This document shows, one piece after another, positions 16,161 to 25,604 of a stretch of DNA of 64,000 nucleotides. Numbering within the stretch: the first letter of the stretch is position 1; the number at the start of each line of letters is the position of its first letter. This DNA is from JAEUHO01 sp046350655. GTDB lineage: Bacteria; Planctomycetota; PLA2; JAEUHO01. Below the pieces are notes generated by a model, which was not told where the DNA came from, searched no databases, and saw only the letters and a list, made by a program, of their open reading frames with translations. Where the stretch lies: assembly GCA_046350655.1 (NCBI GenBank), contig JAXMAB010000006.1, forward strand, positions 619,011 to 683,010, written 5' to 3'. A program made the position numbers and the translations under genes.

Positions 16161-19100
16161 GTGCCCCGCGCCCGTCCCGAGCCCGCCGCCGACCGTCCCG
16201 ACCCGCCGCTCGCGGCCGGGCCTCGCGTCCCGCTCGCCGGGTCGAGCGTCGCCGACCGGGGCCCGCGCGTCCTCCTCGTCGGGCCGCCCGGCGCGGGGAA
16301 GTCGCGCCACGCGCTCGCGGCCTTCGACGACGGCGTCGAGCGGTTCGGCCCCGACCGCTGCCTGCTCGTGCTGCCGACGTACGGCGAGGTCGAGCACCAC
16401 AAGCGCCTCGCGGTCTCCCGGCGCGAGGAGCGCCGGCCCGCGCGCGGCATCCTCGACCTGTCCTACGCCACGTTCACGTCGCTCGGCGAGCGGTTGGTCC
16501 CCGACTTCCGCGTGCGCGACCTGCCGTCGCGCCGCGAGCGCGACCTCCTCGCCGAGGAGGCGTTCCGGGCCGCCGCCGCGCCGGTGTTCGCGGAGGTGGC
16601 GGACCGGCCGGGGCTGCGCGCGCGCTTCCTGCGGCTCGTGAAGGAGCTCAAGCAGTCGGGGGACGAGCCCGAGGCGCTCCGGGCCCGCCTGCGCGGCCGG
16701 CTCGACCGGCTCGAGAGCCCGACCTCGCGCGAGACGCTCGCGGGGTTCCTCGACGTGTGGGCGGCGTACGACGCGCGGCTCCGGGCCGCGGGCCTCGCGG
16801 ACCACGAGGACCTGCTCCGCGCCGTGGTCGAGCGCGCGCGGGCGTCCGGCGCCGGCGGCCTGTCGGGCGTGGCGCTCGTCGTCGTGGACGGCTTCGAGGA
16901 CCTGTCCGGCGTCGAGGCCGCGATGCTGCGCGCCGCGACGGACGCGGTGACCGCGGCGGGCGGCCGCGTGGTGATGACGCTCCCGGCGGACGACGCGGCG
17001 CGGCCGTGGCTGTTCCCGCGGTCGGCCCGGCTGCGCGCGACGATGCGCGACCGGTGGGGGTTCGCCGAGGTCGTGCTGCCGGCGTTCGCGCGCGCGACGG
17101 CGCCGTCGCTCGCCCGGCTCGCGGCGGCGGTGTTCGCGCCGCCGGACCCCGCGCGCCCGCGGGTGCCGGCCGACGACGCGCTCCGCTCGATCGTGGGCGC
17201 CGACCCCGCCGACGAGATCGACCGCATCGGGCGCGAGATCCTGCGCCTTCGCCGCGCCGGCGAGATCGGGTCGTTCCGCGAGGTCGGCGTGGTCGTGCGG
17301 CGGCTCGACGGCGTCGGCCCCGCGATGCGGCGCGCGCTCGAGGCCCTGGGGGTGCCGGCGCGGCTCGCGACGGGCGGGGCCCGCCTGTCGTCCGAGGCCG
17401 TCGTGCGGGCCGTGCGCGGCCCCCTCGCGCTCCTCGCGGGCGACGACGGCGAGGACGACGAGGCCGACTTCGACCCGTTCCTGCTGCTCGACCACCTGCG
17501 GTGGCGGGCCCTCGCGTCCGGCGCGCCGTTCCCCGTCGCGCTCGTCGACGCGCTCGACCACCGCTGGCGCTCCGACGTCGCCCCGGCCTCGTGGAGCGCG
17601 TGGCGCGACGAGGTCGTCGGAGCGGGCGAGGGCCCCGCGGCCGTCGCGGTCGCGCTCGACGCGCTCGTCCGTCGGGCGCGGGCGCTCGACGCCGCCGAGC
17701 CGCCCTCGCCACCCGCCGCCGTCGCGGCGCTGCTCGCGGAGGCGCTCGCCGCGTGGCTGCCGCTGCCCGCCGGCGGCGCGCTCGACGACGCGGGCCGGCC
17801 GCTCGACCCCGAGGACGACGCGCGGATCGTCCGCGCGCGCACCGCGCGGACGCGGCTGCTCGCGCTCGCGCGCGAGGGGGCCCGCGTCGCGCCGGGCCTC
17901 GCGTCGGCGGGGAGCCCGACCGTCCGCGCGGCCGTGGAGGACCTGCTCGCGGCGGCGGACGACGCGTCCGCGGAGCCGCCGGACCGCCGCCTCGACACGG
18001 TGCACCTCCTCGACGTGGAGGAGGCGCGGCACTGGGAGCTGCCGGTGGTGTTCGTCGCGGGCCTCGTGGACAAGGCGTTCCCGCTCCGGCCGCGCGAGGA
18101 CGTGCTCCTGCGCGACGAGGACCGCGAGCGCCTCGCCGACGGCGACCCCGACGCCCTCCCGTGGCGCACCGCGCGCGAGGCGGAGGCCGACGAGCGGCGC
18201 TTCTTCCTCGTCGCGCTGACGCGCGCGCGCCGCCGGCTGTACCTGACGCGGCCCGAGGCCGACGAGGACGGCCGGGCCGCCGCGCCGTCGCCCTTCGTCG
18301 CCGCCGTGGCCGAGGCCCTCGGGCGGCCCGAGGGCGACCCGGACGCGCTGCTCGTCGCGCCGCCGGACCTCCGCCGCGACGCGCCGCCCCCCGACGCGGC
18401 CGTGGTGCGGGGCGACCTCGAGCGGTTCCTCGCGGCGCACCTCGGCGCGCTCGCGTCGCCCGCGGGCGACCTCGACCGGCGGCGCGCGGTGGCCCTGGCG
18501 CGGACCGGCGGGCCGCGCGTGGCGTCGCTGCTCGCGCGCGGCGCGCGGTTCCTGCGGCCGGAGGCCGACCCGGTGGGGGACGCGATCGTCGCGCCCGCGA
18601 CGCCCGCCGTCGCGCGGGTCTCGCCGACGTCGCTCGAGGTCGGGGCGACGTGCCTGCACCGCTTCTTCCTCGCGAAGGTCCTCCGCCTCGACGCGGAGGA
18701 GGCGCCGTTCGGCGGCGCCGCGTTCGGCGCCCGCGCGCTCGGCGAGCTGCTGCACGCCGCGCTGCACCGCGCGGTGCTCCACCCGGGCGAGCGGCCCGAC
18801 GCCGTCGCGCGCGAGGTCGTCGACGCCGAGGCGGGGCGGTGGCCGGACCCCGCGGACCGCGCGTTCGCGCTCGACGAGCTGACGCGCGTCGTGACGCTGT
18901 TCCGGCTGCGGGAGGCGAAGGTCGCCGAGGGCGGGTTCGTCCCCGCGCCGGCCGACCTCGAGGTGGCGTTCGGCGGGGCGGGGCGCGAGGTGCTGCTCGG
19001 CGAGGGCGCGGGGCGGTTCGCGCTCACGGGCCGCGCCGCCCGCGTGGACACCGACCCCCCCGCGCGGCGGCGCGCCATCGTCGTGGACTACAAGCGCGGC

Positions 19101-19520
19101 GCGGGCGGCGCCGACCGCGCGGCCCAGCGCGCGCTCGCCGACGGCGAGGCCCTGCAGCTGCCGCTCTACGCGCTCGCCCTCGAGGCGACGCGCGGCGTCC
19201 GCGTCGAGGGCCTCGAGCTCGTCGCCGGGCGGCGGCGCGGGCGCGCGGCCGTGGGCACCGCGGCCGTCGCCGACGCGCTCGCCGCGCGCGAGGAGGGCCT
19301 CGCCGCGGAGGTCCTCGACGCCGCCGCGTTCCGCGCGCTGCTCGAGGGCGCCCGCGCGCGCGCGAGCGCCGTCGTGGCCGCCGTGCGGGAGGGCCGCATC
19401 GACAAGAACCCGGCGGACGGCGCGGTGTGCGCGGCCTGCCCGGCCCGCGGCGTGTGCCGTCCCGACGTGGACCGGTTCGCCGCGTCCGACGCGGACGACG
19501 ACGGGGAGGCCGCCCCGTGA
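16161..19520 (+). CDS. addB: AddB-type subunit of ATP-dependent helicase-nuclease
   Basis: AddAB processes double-strand breaks for recombination and degrades foreign linear DNA. The 1119-residue product has a Walker A motif (GPPGAGKS, near residue 43), a degenerate helicase core ending in ALTRARRRLYLTR, and a C-terminal PD-(D/E)XK nuclease with VDYKRG near residue 974. Four cysteines that ligate the 4Fe-4S cluster of AddB-like nucleases are present: one before the nuclease (TCLHRFFL, about 830) and three after it (CAACPARGVC, about 1090). The GTG at 16161 is the first plausible start; upstream frame lacks conservation. The stop overlaps the addA start as GTGA. Confidence 0.9.
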   Translation: MPRARPEPAADRPDPPLAAGPRVPLAGSSVADRGPRVLLVGPPGAGKSRHALAAFDDGVERFGPDRCLLVLPTYGEVEHHKRLAVSRREERRPARGILDLSYATFTSLGERLVPDFRVRDLPSRRERDLLAEEAFRAAAAPVFAEVADRPGLRARFLRLVKELKQSGDEPEALRARLRGRLDRLESPTSRETLAGFLDVWAAYDARLRAAGLADHEDLLRAVVERARASGAGGLSGVALVVVDGFEDLSGVEAAMLRAATDAVTAAGGRVVMTLPADDAARPWLFPRSARLRATMRDRWGFAEVVLPAFARATAPSLARLAAAVFAPPDPARPRVPADDALRSIVGADPADEIDRIGREILRLRRAGEIGSFREVGVVVRRLDGVGPAMRRALEALGVPARLATGGARLSSEAVVRAVRGPLALLAGDDGEDDEADFDPFLLLDHLRWRALASGAPFPVALVDALDHRWRSDVAPASWSAWRDEVVGAGEGPAAVAVALDALVRRARALDAAEPPSPPAAVAALLAEALAAWLPLPAGGALDDAGRPLDPEDDARIVRARTARTRLLALAREGARVAPGLASAGSPTVRAAVEDLLAAADDASAEPPDRRLDTVHLLDVEEARHWELPVVFVAGLVDKAFPLRPREDVLLRDEDRERLADGDPDALPWRTAREAEADERRFFLVALTRARRRLYLTRPEADEDGRAAAPSPFVAAVAEALGRPEGDPDALLVAPPDLRRDAPPPDAAVVRGDLERFLAAHLGALASPAGDLDRRRAVALARTGGPRVASLLARGARFLRPEADPVGDAIVAPATPAVARVSPTSLEVGATCLHRFFLAKVLRLDAEEAPFGGAAFGARALGELLHAALHRAVLHPGERPDAVAREVVDAEAGRWPDPADRAFALDELTRVVTLFRLREAKVAEGGFVPAPADLEVAFGGAGREVLLGEGAGRFALTGRAARVDTDPPARRRAIVVDYKRGAGGADRAAQRALADGEALQLPLYALALEATRGVRVEGLELVAGRRRGRAAVGTAAVADALAAREEGLAAEVLDAAAFRALLEGARARASAVVAAVREGRIDKNPADGAVCAACPARGVCRPDVDRFAASDADDDGEAAP

Positions 19521-22500
19521 CCGCGCCGCTCACCCCCGCGCAGCGCCGCGCGGTCGAGCGTCCGCGCGGCGACGCGTGCGTGCTCGCCGGCGCCGGCTGC
19601 GGCAAGACGACCGTGCTCACGCAGCGGTTCGTCGAGCTCGTCGCCCGCCACGGCCTCGACCCGCGGCGCGTCGCCGCGCTCACGTTCACCGACCAGGCCG
19701 CGGGCGAGATGCGCGCGCGGATCGTGGCGGCGTTCCGCGCCGACCCGGCGCTCCGCGCGAAGGCCGACGACGTCGAGTTCGCGCCCGTGACCACGATCCA
19801 CGCGTTCGGGGCCCGCCTCCTCCGCGAGCACGCCGTCGCGGCCGGCGTGGACCCCGCGTTCGCCCTCCTCGACGAGACGGAGGCGCGCCTCCTGCTCGAG
19901 GACGCGTGGACGCGCGTCGAGCGCCGGCTGCGGCGCGCCGACGCGCCGGCCCTGCGGACCCTCCGGCGCGCGGGCGGGGAGGGGGCCGCCGCCCTGCTGC
20001 TCGGGCTCCACGCGCGGCTGCGCGGGCTCGGCATGGACCCGGCCGCGGTGACGGTGGCGCCCGCGGCGCGCACGGTCGCGGACGTCCTCGCCGACGTCGA
20101 GGCCGCCCTCGCGCGGCTCGACGACGCCGTCGCCGCGGCGGGGCTCGGCGCCGCGCACGCTGCGGCGTTCGCGGGGGCGCGGGCCCGGCTCGCGTCGCCC
20201 GCCGAGCTCCGGCGCGGGGGCTTCGAGGCCGTGCGCCGCGCGCAGGAGGCCGCGCGGGGCGCGCGGGCGAAGAACGCCGTGCTGCCGCTCCCGCCGAAGG
20301 TCGCGAAGGACGAGCGCGACGCCGTCTTCGCGGCCTACGACGCCGCGGGGGCCCTCCTCGACGCGTGGGCGGCGGCGGAGCTCGACGGGCCCGTCCGCGA
20401 GCTCGTCGGCGCGCTCGACGCCGCGTACGAGCGCGCGAAGCACGAGCGGAGCGTGCTCGACTTCGCCGACCTCGAGGTGCGGACGGAGCGCCTCCTCGCG
20501 CGGCTGGCGTCGCGCGGCCTCCCGCTGCCGGGCGCGCCCGCGGCCCTCCTGGTGGACGAGTACCAGGACGTGAACCCGGTCCAGGCGCGCATCCTCGCGC
20601 GCCTGCGCGCGTCCCCCGCGGGGCGCCGGGCCGACCAGTTCTCCGTCGGCGACCCGAAGCAGTCGATCTACCGCTTCCGGCGGGCCGACGTGGCGGTGAT
20701 GACCGAGGCATGGGAGGGCGTCGGGGCGGCGGGCCGCGAGCGGCTCGCGACCTCGTTCCGCGCGCGGGCCGAGCTGGTCGCGTTCCACAACGCGGCGTTC
20801 TCGACGTGGTTCGGCCCGGCCGAGGCGGGCCGCATCGGGTACGACCCCCTCGACGCGGGCGCGACGTTCCTCGCGTCCGTGCCGCCGACGCCGCCCGAGC
20901 TGCTCGTCGTGGACGCCGGCGACGCCGGCGTGTCGCCCGACGTCGCCGAGGCGCGCGCGGTGGCGGCCCGCATCCGCGCGCTGGTGGACGGGCGCGCGCC
21001 GCTCGCGAAGGTGCCGCGCGGCGGCGACGCCGCGGCCCCGCGCGCCGTGCGGTGGGGCGACGTGGCGATCCTCCTCCGCTCGCGCACGCACCTCAAGGCC
21101 TTCGAGCGCGCGCTCCTCGAGGCCGGCGTGCCGTTCCACGTCGGCAAGGGCGCGGGCTTCTACCGCGCGGCCGAGATCGAGGACCTCCTCCACCTCCTGC
21201 GCGCCGTGCACGACCCGCTCGACCGCTACGCGCTCGCCGCGTTCCTCGCCTCGCCCGCCGTCGGCGCCGGCGACGCGGACCTCCTCGCGCTGTTCGCGCG
21301 CGGGGCCGACCCGGCGGCGGAGGCCGCGGCGCGGCCCGCGCTCGCGGACGCCTTCGAGCGGCTCGCCCGCCTCCGGCGCGTCGCCGCGTCGGGCTCCCTC
21401 GAGACCGTGGCGCGCACCGCGGTCGAGGGCTTCGACCTCGCGACGACGGCGCTCCTGCAGCCCGGCGGCCCGCGGCGGGCCCGCAACCTCGCGAAGGCGG
21501 TCGCGCTCGCGCGCCGGCTCGACGACGAGGGGCGCCACGGGCTCTACGACCTCCTGCGGCTCCTCTCCGACCTGCGCGACCGCGAGGTCCGCGAGGCCGA
21601 GGCCGAGAGCGGCCTCGAGGGCGACGCGGTCGCGATCCTCACCGTGCACGCCGCCAAGGGCCTCGAGTGGCCGGTGGTCTTCGCGGCCGACGCGGGCCGC
21701 GGGCCCGCGCGGCAGGTGGACGACGTGCTCCTCGACGCGCACGGTCGCGTCGGCTGGCGCGTCCTCGACCCGCTCGAGGGCACCGTGGCGGCGACGGGCG
21801 CGCACGCGCGGCTCGGCGCGGCCGAGAAGGCGGCCGACGACGCCGAGTCGCTCCGGCTGCGCTACGTCGCCTGGACGCGCGCCGAGGAGCGGCTCGTCGT
21901 CTCCGCCGCGGTCCGCGGGGCCACGAAGACGGGGCGGCCCATGCGCCTCGCGGGCGACGCGGCGGCGCTGTGGGACCTCGTCGGCGCGAAGTTCGAGCCG
22001 GGCACGCGCGTCCTCGCGGCGGGCGGCGTGCCGGTCCGCGTCACCGTCGAGCGCCCGCTCCCCGCGCCCGCCGGCGCGACGGGCCCGTTCTTCGCGCAGC
22101 GGGGCCCCGCGGCGGTCCTCGGCGACCCCGCGCTCGCGCCGACGCCCGAGGAGCTCGCCGCCGCGACGGGGGACTGGGCGCGGGTGGCGGCCTCGCCGCC
22201 GGGCCTCGGGCGCACGCCGTTCGTGGCGTCGATCTCGGAGCTCGTCGCGTTCGCGGGGTCGCCCGCGGCGTACTACCGCGAGCACCTCGTCGGCGCCGAC
22301 GACCGCGAGGAGGACCGCGCGGTCGCCGCGGAGCGCGACGACCCGGCGGCCGGACGCGAGGCCGCGCCCGACCCGGAGGCCCGGCGCGCCGCGCGGCGCG
22401 CCCGCCACGACGAGGGGCACGACGTCGTCGCGGGCGTCGACCGCGCCGCGCTCGGCCGGGCCGTCCACCTCGCGATCGAGCGGTTCGCGCCCGACGGCGA

Positions 22501-23080
22501 CCTCGACGGGCTGGTCGCGGGGGCGCTCGCCGAGGAGCTGCCGGACGCGACGCCGGCCGCCGCCGCACTGGCGCGGGCGATGGTCGAGCGGTTCCTCGCG
22601 AGCGACGCCGGCCGCGCGACCCGCGCGGCGGTCGCGGCGGGCCGCGGCGTGCGCCGCGAGGCGGCGTTCCACGCGCGCGTCCGCTTCCCCGACGGCGAGC
22701 CCGTGGCCGGGTTCTCCGCGCTCCTCGTGAAGGGGACCGTCGACCTCTGGCTCGACGGCGACGACGGTCGCCCGCGGCTCTACGACCACAAGACGAACGC
22801 GCCGGGCGCGGCGCTCCCGGACGCCGCCGCCCTCCTCGACCGCTACGCGACGCAGCTGCGGCTGTACGCGCTCGCGACCGAGCGGATCGTCGAGCGCGAC
22901 GTCGCCTCCGCGTCGCTGCTGCTGCTCGACCCGGCGTGGGCCGCCCGGGGCGTGCCCGTCGAGGTCGCGGTGGACGTCTCCGGCGAGGCGCTGGCGGCGA
23001 CGCGCCGGCTCTGCCGCGCGTACGCCGTCGCCATGCTCGAGCAGCGGTTCCCGGCGCGCTGGGAGGACCTGCTCCGCTGA
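19517..23080 (+). CDS. addA: AddA-type UvrD-like helicase-nuclease
   Basis: This is the motor subunit of the AddAB complex. The 1187-residue product shows the superfamily 1A helicase motifs in order: GAGCGKTT (motif I, about residue 27), AALTFTDQAAGEM, the Walker B variant VDEYQD (about 347), GDPKQSIYRFR, and TVHAAKGLEWPVV with RLRYVAWTRA near the end of the helicase. The C-terminal nuclease domain has YDHKTN (about 1089). GGGGAGG sits 7 nt before the GTG start, which overlaps the addB stop. Its 3' end converges on the LOG gene with only 4 bp between. Confidence 0.93.
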   Translation: MTAPLTPAQRRAVERPRGDACVLAGAGCGKTTVLTQRFVELVARHGLDPRRVAALTFTDQAAGEMRARIVAAFRADPALRAKADDVEFAPVTTIHAFGARLLREHAVAAGVDPAFALLDETEARLLLEDAWTRVERRLRRADAPALRTLRRAGGEGAAALLLGLHARLRGLGMDPAAVTVAPAARTVADVLADVEAALARLDDAVAAAGLGAAHAAAFAGARARLASPAELRRGGFEAVRRAQEAARGARAKNAVLPLPPKVAKDERDAVFAAYDAAGALLDAWAAAELDGPVRELVGALDAAYERAKHERSVLDFADLEVRTERLLARLASRGLPLPGAPAALLVDEYQDVNPVQARILARLRASPAGRRADQFSVGDPKQSIYRFRRADVAVMTEAWEGVGAAGRERLATSFRARAELVAFHNAAFSTWFGPAEAGRIGYDPLDAGATFLASVPPTPPELLVVDAGDAGVSPDVAEARAVAARIRALVDGRAPLAKVPRGGDAAAPRAVRWGDVAILLRSRTHLKAFERALLEAGVPFHVGKGAGFYRAAEIEDLLHLLRAVHDPLDRYALAAFLASPAVGAGDADLLALFARGADPAAEAAARPALADAFERLARLRRVAASGSLETVARTAVEGFDLATTALLQPGGPRRARNLAKAVALARRLDDEGRHGLYDLLRLLSDLRDREVREAEAESGLEGDAVAILTVHAAKGLEWPVVFAADAGRGPARQVDDVLLDAHGRVGWRVLDPLEGTVAATGAHARLGAAEKAADDAESLRLRYVAWTRAEERLVVSAAVRGATKTGRPMRLAGDAAALWDLVGAKFEPGTRVLAAGGVPVRVTVERPLPAPAGATGPFFAQRGPAAVLGDPALAPTPEELAAATGDWARVAASPPGLGRTPFVASISELVAFAGSPAAYYREHLVGADDREEDRAVAAERDDPAAGREAAPDPEARRAARRARHDEGHDVVAGVDRAALGRAVHLAIERFAPDGDLDGLVAGALAEELPDATPAAAALARAMVERFLASDAGRATRAAVAAGRGVRREAAFHARVRFPDGEPVAGFSALLVKGTVDLWLDGDDGRPRLYDHKTNAPGAALPDAAALLDRYATQLRLYALATERIVERDVASASLLLLDPAWAARGVPVEVAVDVSGEALAATRRLCRAYAVAMLEQRFPARWEDLLR

Positions 23081-23084
23081 CGGG

Positions 23085-23831
23085 CTACTCGCCGAGGATC
23101 CAGCGGCGCTTCCAGCGCTTCACCTCGCGCACGCCGAACCGCTTCGACGCCACGCGGACGACGTGGTCGACGGCCTCGGCGGGGTCGTCCGTCACGAGCA
23201 CGAGGTCGAGGTCGCGGGCGTCCACCGCGCCGCTGGCGACGAAGTTGCGCAGGAGGTCGAGGAGCGGCCGCCAGTGGTCGCGGCCCATGAGCGCGATGGG
23301 GAAGCCGGGCAGCTTCCCGGTCTGGATGAGCGTCAGGATCTCCATCAGCTCGTCGAGCGTGCCGAAGCCGCCGGGCATCGCGACGAACCCGTACGCGTAC
23401 TTCACCAGCATCACCTTGCGCACGTAGAAGTGCTTGAAGGGCACGGCCACGTCGAGGTACGGGTTCGTCGCCTGCTCCTTCGGGAGCACGATGTTGCAGC
23501 CGACGCTGGTGCCGCCGGCGTCCTTCGCGCCGCGGTTCGCCGCCTCCATCAGCCCCGGGCCCGCGCCGGTCATGACCGTGAACCCGGCCTCGGCGAGGCG
23601 TCGGCCGACCTCGCGCGTCCGCGCGTACCAGGGGTGCGCCTCGCCGAACCGCGCGGACCCGAACACGGTCACGCACGGCCCCACGAAGTGCAGGGCCCGG
23701 AACCCGCGGATGAACTCGAAGAAGATGCGGATCGCGCGCCGCAGCTCGAAGAGGCGCGACTGCGGGCCCTGGAGGAACTGCAGCTCGGGGTGGGTGGCCC
23801 GGCGGGTGGGGGGCTCGGCGGGGCTCGTCAT
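23085..23831 (-). CDS. LOG-family (TIGR00730) nucleotide phosphoribohydrolase-like protein
   Basis: The 248-residue product belongs to the Rossmann-fold family once misnamed lysine decarboxylase, which hydrolyses nucleoside 5'-monophosphates to base and ribose 5-phosphate. The signature PGGFGTLDEL and the GAGPGLMEAANRGA motif are both intact. An N-terminal extension of about 45 residues precedes the core (VTVFGSARFGE). The ATG at 23831 has TACGGT 6 nt upstream and no Shine-Dalgarno sequence. The substrate in this organism cannot be read. Confidence 0.9.
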   Translation of the reverse strand: MTSPAEPPTRRATHPELQFLQGPQSRLFELRRAIRIFFEFIRGFRALHFVGPCVTVFGSARFGEAHPWYARTREVGRRLAEAGFTVMTGAGPGLMEAANRGAKDAGGTSVGCNIVLPKEQATNPYLDVAVPFKHFYVRKVMLVKYAYGFVAMPGGFGTLDELMEILTLIQTGKLPGFPIALMGRDHWRPLLDLLRNFVASGAVDARDLDLVLVTDDPAEAVDHVVRVASKRFGVREVKRWKRRWILGE

Positions 23832-23837
23832 GCCCGC

Positions 23838-23843
23838 ACCGTA
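23838..23843 (-). promoter_or_regulatory. TANNNT -10 hexamer of the LOG gene (leaderless type)
   Basis: Read on the minus strand, TACGGT ends 6 nt before ATG 23831. It faces the corresponding hexamer of the divergent SDR gene at 23896-23901. Confidence 0.55.
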
Positions 23844-23895
23844 CCGCGGACCGCCGCGCGGACGGAGCAAGCGCACCGGACCGACGGCGCCGCGG

Positions 23896-23901
23896 TACGC
23901 T
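23896..23901 (+). promoter_or_regulatory. TANNNT -10 hexamer of the SDR gene (leaderless type)
   Basis: TACGCT ends 6 nt before ATG 23908. No ribosome binding site is visible between them. Confidence 0.55.
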
Positions 23902-23907
23902 GCCCCC

Positions 23908-24717
23908 ATGGCCTCCCGCCCTCCGTACGCCGGTGCGCGCGCGCTCGTCACGGGCGCGTCCTCGGGCATCGGGGCCGACGTCGCGCGCCGGCTCGCCGAC
24001 GCCGGGTGCGCGCTCGTCGTGACCGCGCGGCGCGCGGACCGCCTCGAGGCCCTCGCGGCGGAGCTCCGGACGCGCGGCGCGCCCGCCGTCCACGTCGTCG
24101 TCGACGACCTCTCCTCGCGCGACGGCGCCGCCCGCGTCGCCGCCGCCGCCACGGCGGCGCTCGGCGGCGTCGACGTGCTCGTCAACAACGCGGGGTTCGC
24201 CGTGCCCGGCCTGACCGAGCGGGCGCCGCTCGACCGCACGCTGGCGATGATCGACGTCAACGTCGTCGCGCCGGTGGTCCTCACGCGGACGCTGCTGCCC
24301 GCGATGCTCGAGGCGCGCCGCGGGTGGATCCTCAACGTCGCGTCGGTGGCCGGGATCGGCCCGGCGCCGTACCAGGCGGGGTACTCCGGCACGAAGGCGT
24401 TCCTGCTCCACTGGAGCGAGTCGTTCCGCGAGGAGGTCCGCGACCGCGGCGTCGCCGTCACGGCGTTGTGCCCGGGCATCACCGACACCGAGTTCTTCGA
24501 GGCGGCGGGCTACAAGGGCACGAACCGCTTCCTGCGCTGGAAGATGTCGTCGGACCGCGTGGCCCGCGCCGGGCTCGCGGCGCTCGCGCGCAACCGGTGC
24601 CGCGTCGTCACCGGCTGGCAGAACAAGCTGCTCGTCTTCACGACGAGGCTCTCGCCGCGGTGGCTCATCCAGGGCGTCGCCGCGCGCCTCATGCGCCGGC
24701 GCTCGCCGGCGCGCTGA
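23908..24717 (+). CDS. Short-chain dehydrogenase/reductase
   Basis: The 269-residue classical SDR has the NAD(P)-binding TGASSGIG motif, NNAGFAVPG, the catalytic serine in NVASVAG and the YSGTK tyrosine-lysine pair. Arg residues after the second strand (TARRADR) suggest NADPH preference. The SARR-like and PGITDTEFF segments match the DltE/YqjQ-like general oxidoreductase group. A basic C-terminus (LMRRRSPAR) may contact the membrane. Substrate unknown. It is transcribed divergently from the LOG gene. Confidence 0.92.
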   Translation: MASRPPYAGARALVTGASSGIGADVARRLADAGCALVVTARRADRLEALAAELRTRGAPAVHVVVDDLSSRDGAARVAAAATAALGGVDVLVNNAGFAVPGLTERAPLDRTLAMIDVNVVAPVVLTRTLLPAMLEARRGWILNVASVAGIGPAPYQAGYSGTKAFLLHWSESFREEVRDRGVAVTALCPGITDTEFFEAAGYKGTNRFLRWKMSSDRVARAGLAALARNRCRVVTGWQNKLLVFTTRLSPRWLIQGVAARLMRRRSPAR

Positions 24718-24770
24718 CCGCCGTCGCGCGCCGGCCGTTCGCCGCGGGGCCGCGGTCGGGTGCGGGGGTA

Positions 24771-24825
24771 CGCGAGGCCCGGTGGCCGCCGTGAAGCGGC
24801 GTCGCGCGGGCCGGCGGGCCTCGCG
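24771..24825. repeat. Dispersed palindrome, CGCGAGGCCCG family, between convergent genes
   Basis: CGCGAGGCCCG (24771-24781) and CGGGCCTCGCG (24815-24825) are perfect 11-bp inverted arms. The 33-nt loop holds a smaller hairpin (CGCCG with CGGCG). The element lies between the 3' ends of the SDR and TetR genes and could stop transcription from both sides. Confidence 0.7.
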
Positions 24826-24847
24826 GTCCCGCGCCGCGGGGCGCACG

Positions 24848-25600
24848 TCAGTCGTCGTCTCCGCCGTCGTCGCGGTCGTCGCCGGCGGCGGCGACCGAGG
24901 CCGCCGCCGCGGACGGGTCGCGCGCGACGTCGTCGAGCGTGCGCACGATCGCCTTGCGCAGCGGCGCGAGGAGCGGGTTGCTCGCGAGCTTGACGAGGCG
25001 CGCCACGAGCTCGGTGGTGCGGTCCACGAGGACGCGGGAGCGCGCGCGGCCGGGCGACGCGTCGTGGACCCAGAAGAGGATGATCCCCATCTCGTAGATC
25101 CACAGGAGCTCGGGGAGGCGGGCGGCGAGGTCGGCGGGGACCTTGGCCTTGGCGCCCGCGAGCACGTCGGCCATCAACGCCACGGCCTCCCGGCGGACGT
25201 CGGCGGACATCGCGTGGAAGGGGTTGAGGGGGCTCTCGGGGTCGGCGGCGGCGCCGAACAGCAGCTGGGCGAACCGGTGGTAGGGCTCGCTCGTGTCCAG
25301 CTTGGCGAGGAGGACGCCGCGCAGCCGCGCGTGGAAGTCCCGCTCGCGCGCGAGGACCGGGCGGGCGGCCGCCAGGTGGTCGGCGTGGGACTGCGCGTAG
25401 AAGCCGTGGAGCAGGTGCTCCTTCGACGCGAAGTAGTAGTAGGCGTTGCCGAGCGAGACGCCCGCCGCCTCGGCGACCGCCCGCATGGTCGTCGCCTCGT
25501 ACCCCTGGGCGCGGAAGAGCGCGAGGGCCGCGGCGAGGATCCGCGCGCGGGTCTCCTCGCCACGGGGGGTCTTGGCGGCGTCGTCGGGCGGCGGGGGCAC
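24848..25600 (-). CDS. TetR-family transcriptional regulator
   Basis: The 250-residue product has an N-terminal TetR helix-turn-helix: RILAAALALFRAQGYEATTMRAVAEAAGVSLGNAYYYFASKEHLL spans about residues 19-63 in pieces typical of the family. The ligand-binding domain is helical and unassigned. The last 25 residues are Asp/Ala-rich. It starts with GTG 4 nt after the hisS stop, in the hutH-hisS operon, so it may be autoregulated with that operon; its target is not evident. Confidence 0.9.
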   Translation of the reverse strand: MPPPPDDAAKTPRGEETRARILAAALALFRAQGYEATTMRAVAEAAGVSLGNAYYYFASKEHLLHGFYAQSHADHLAAARPVLARERDFHARLRGVLLAKLDTSEPYHRFAQLLFGAAADPESPLNPFHAMSADVRREAVALMADVLAGAKAKVPADLAARLPELLWIYEMGIILFWVHDASPGRARSRVLVDRTTELVARLVKLASNPLLAPLRKAIVRTLDDVARDPSAAAASVAAAGDDRDDGGDDD

Positions 25601-25604
25601 GCGG

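Noticed and set aside
15884..19078. Several long minus-strand frames across addB
   Set aside because: Ser/Arg/Ala-rich antisense shadows without any recognisable domain.
16161..23080. AddAB as a new defence system
   Set aside because: Both subunits have the standard motifs, iron-sulfur cysteines and gene order of the housekeeping recombination enzyme.
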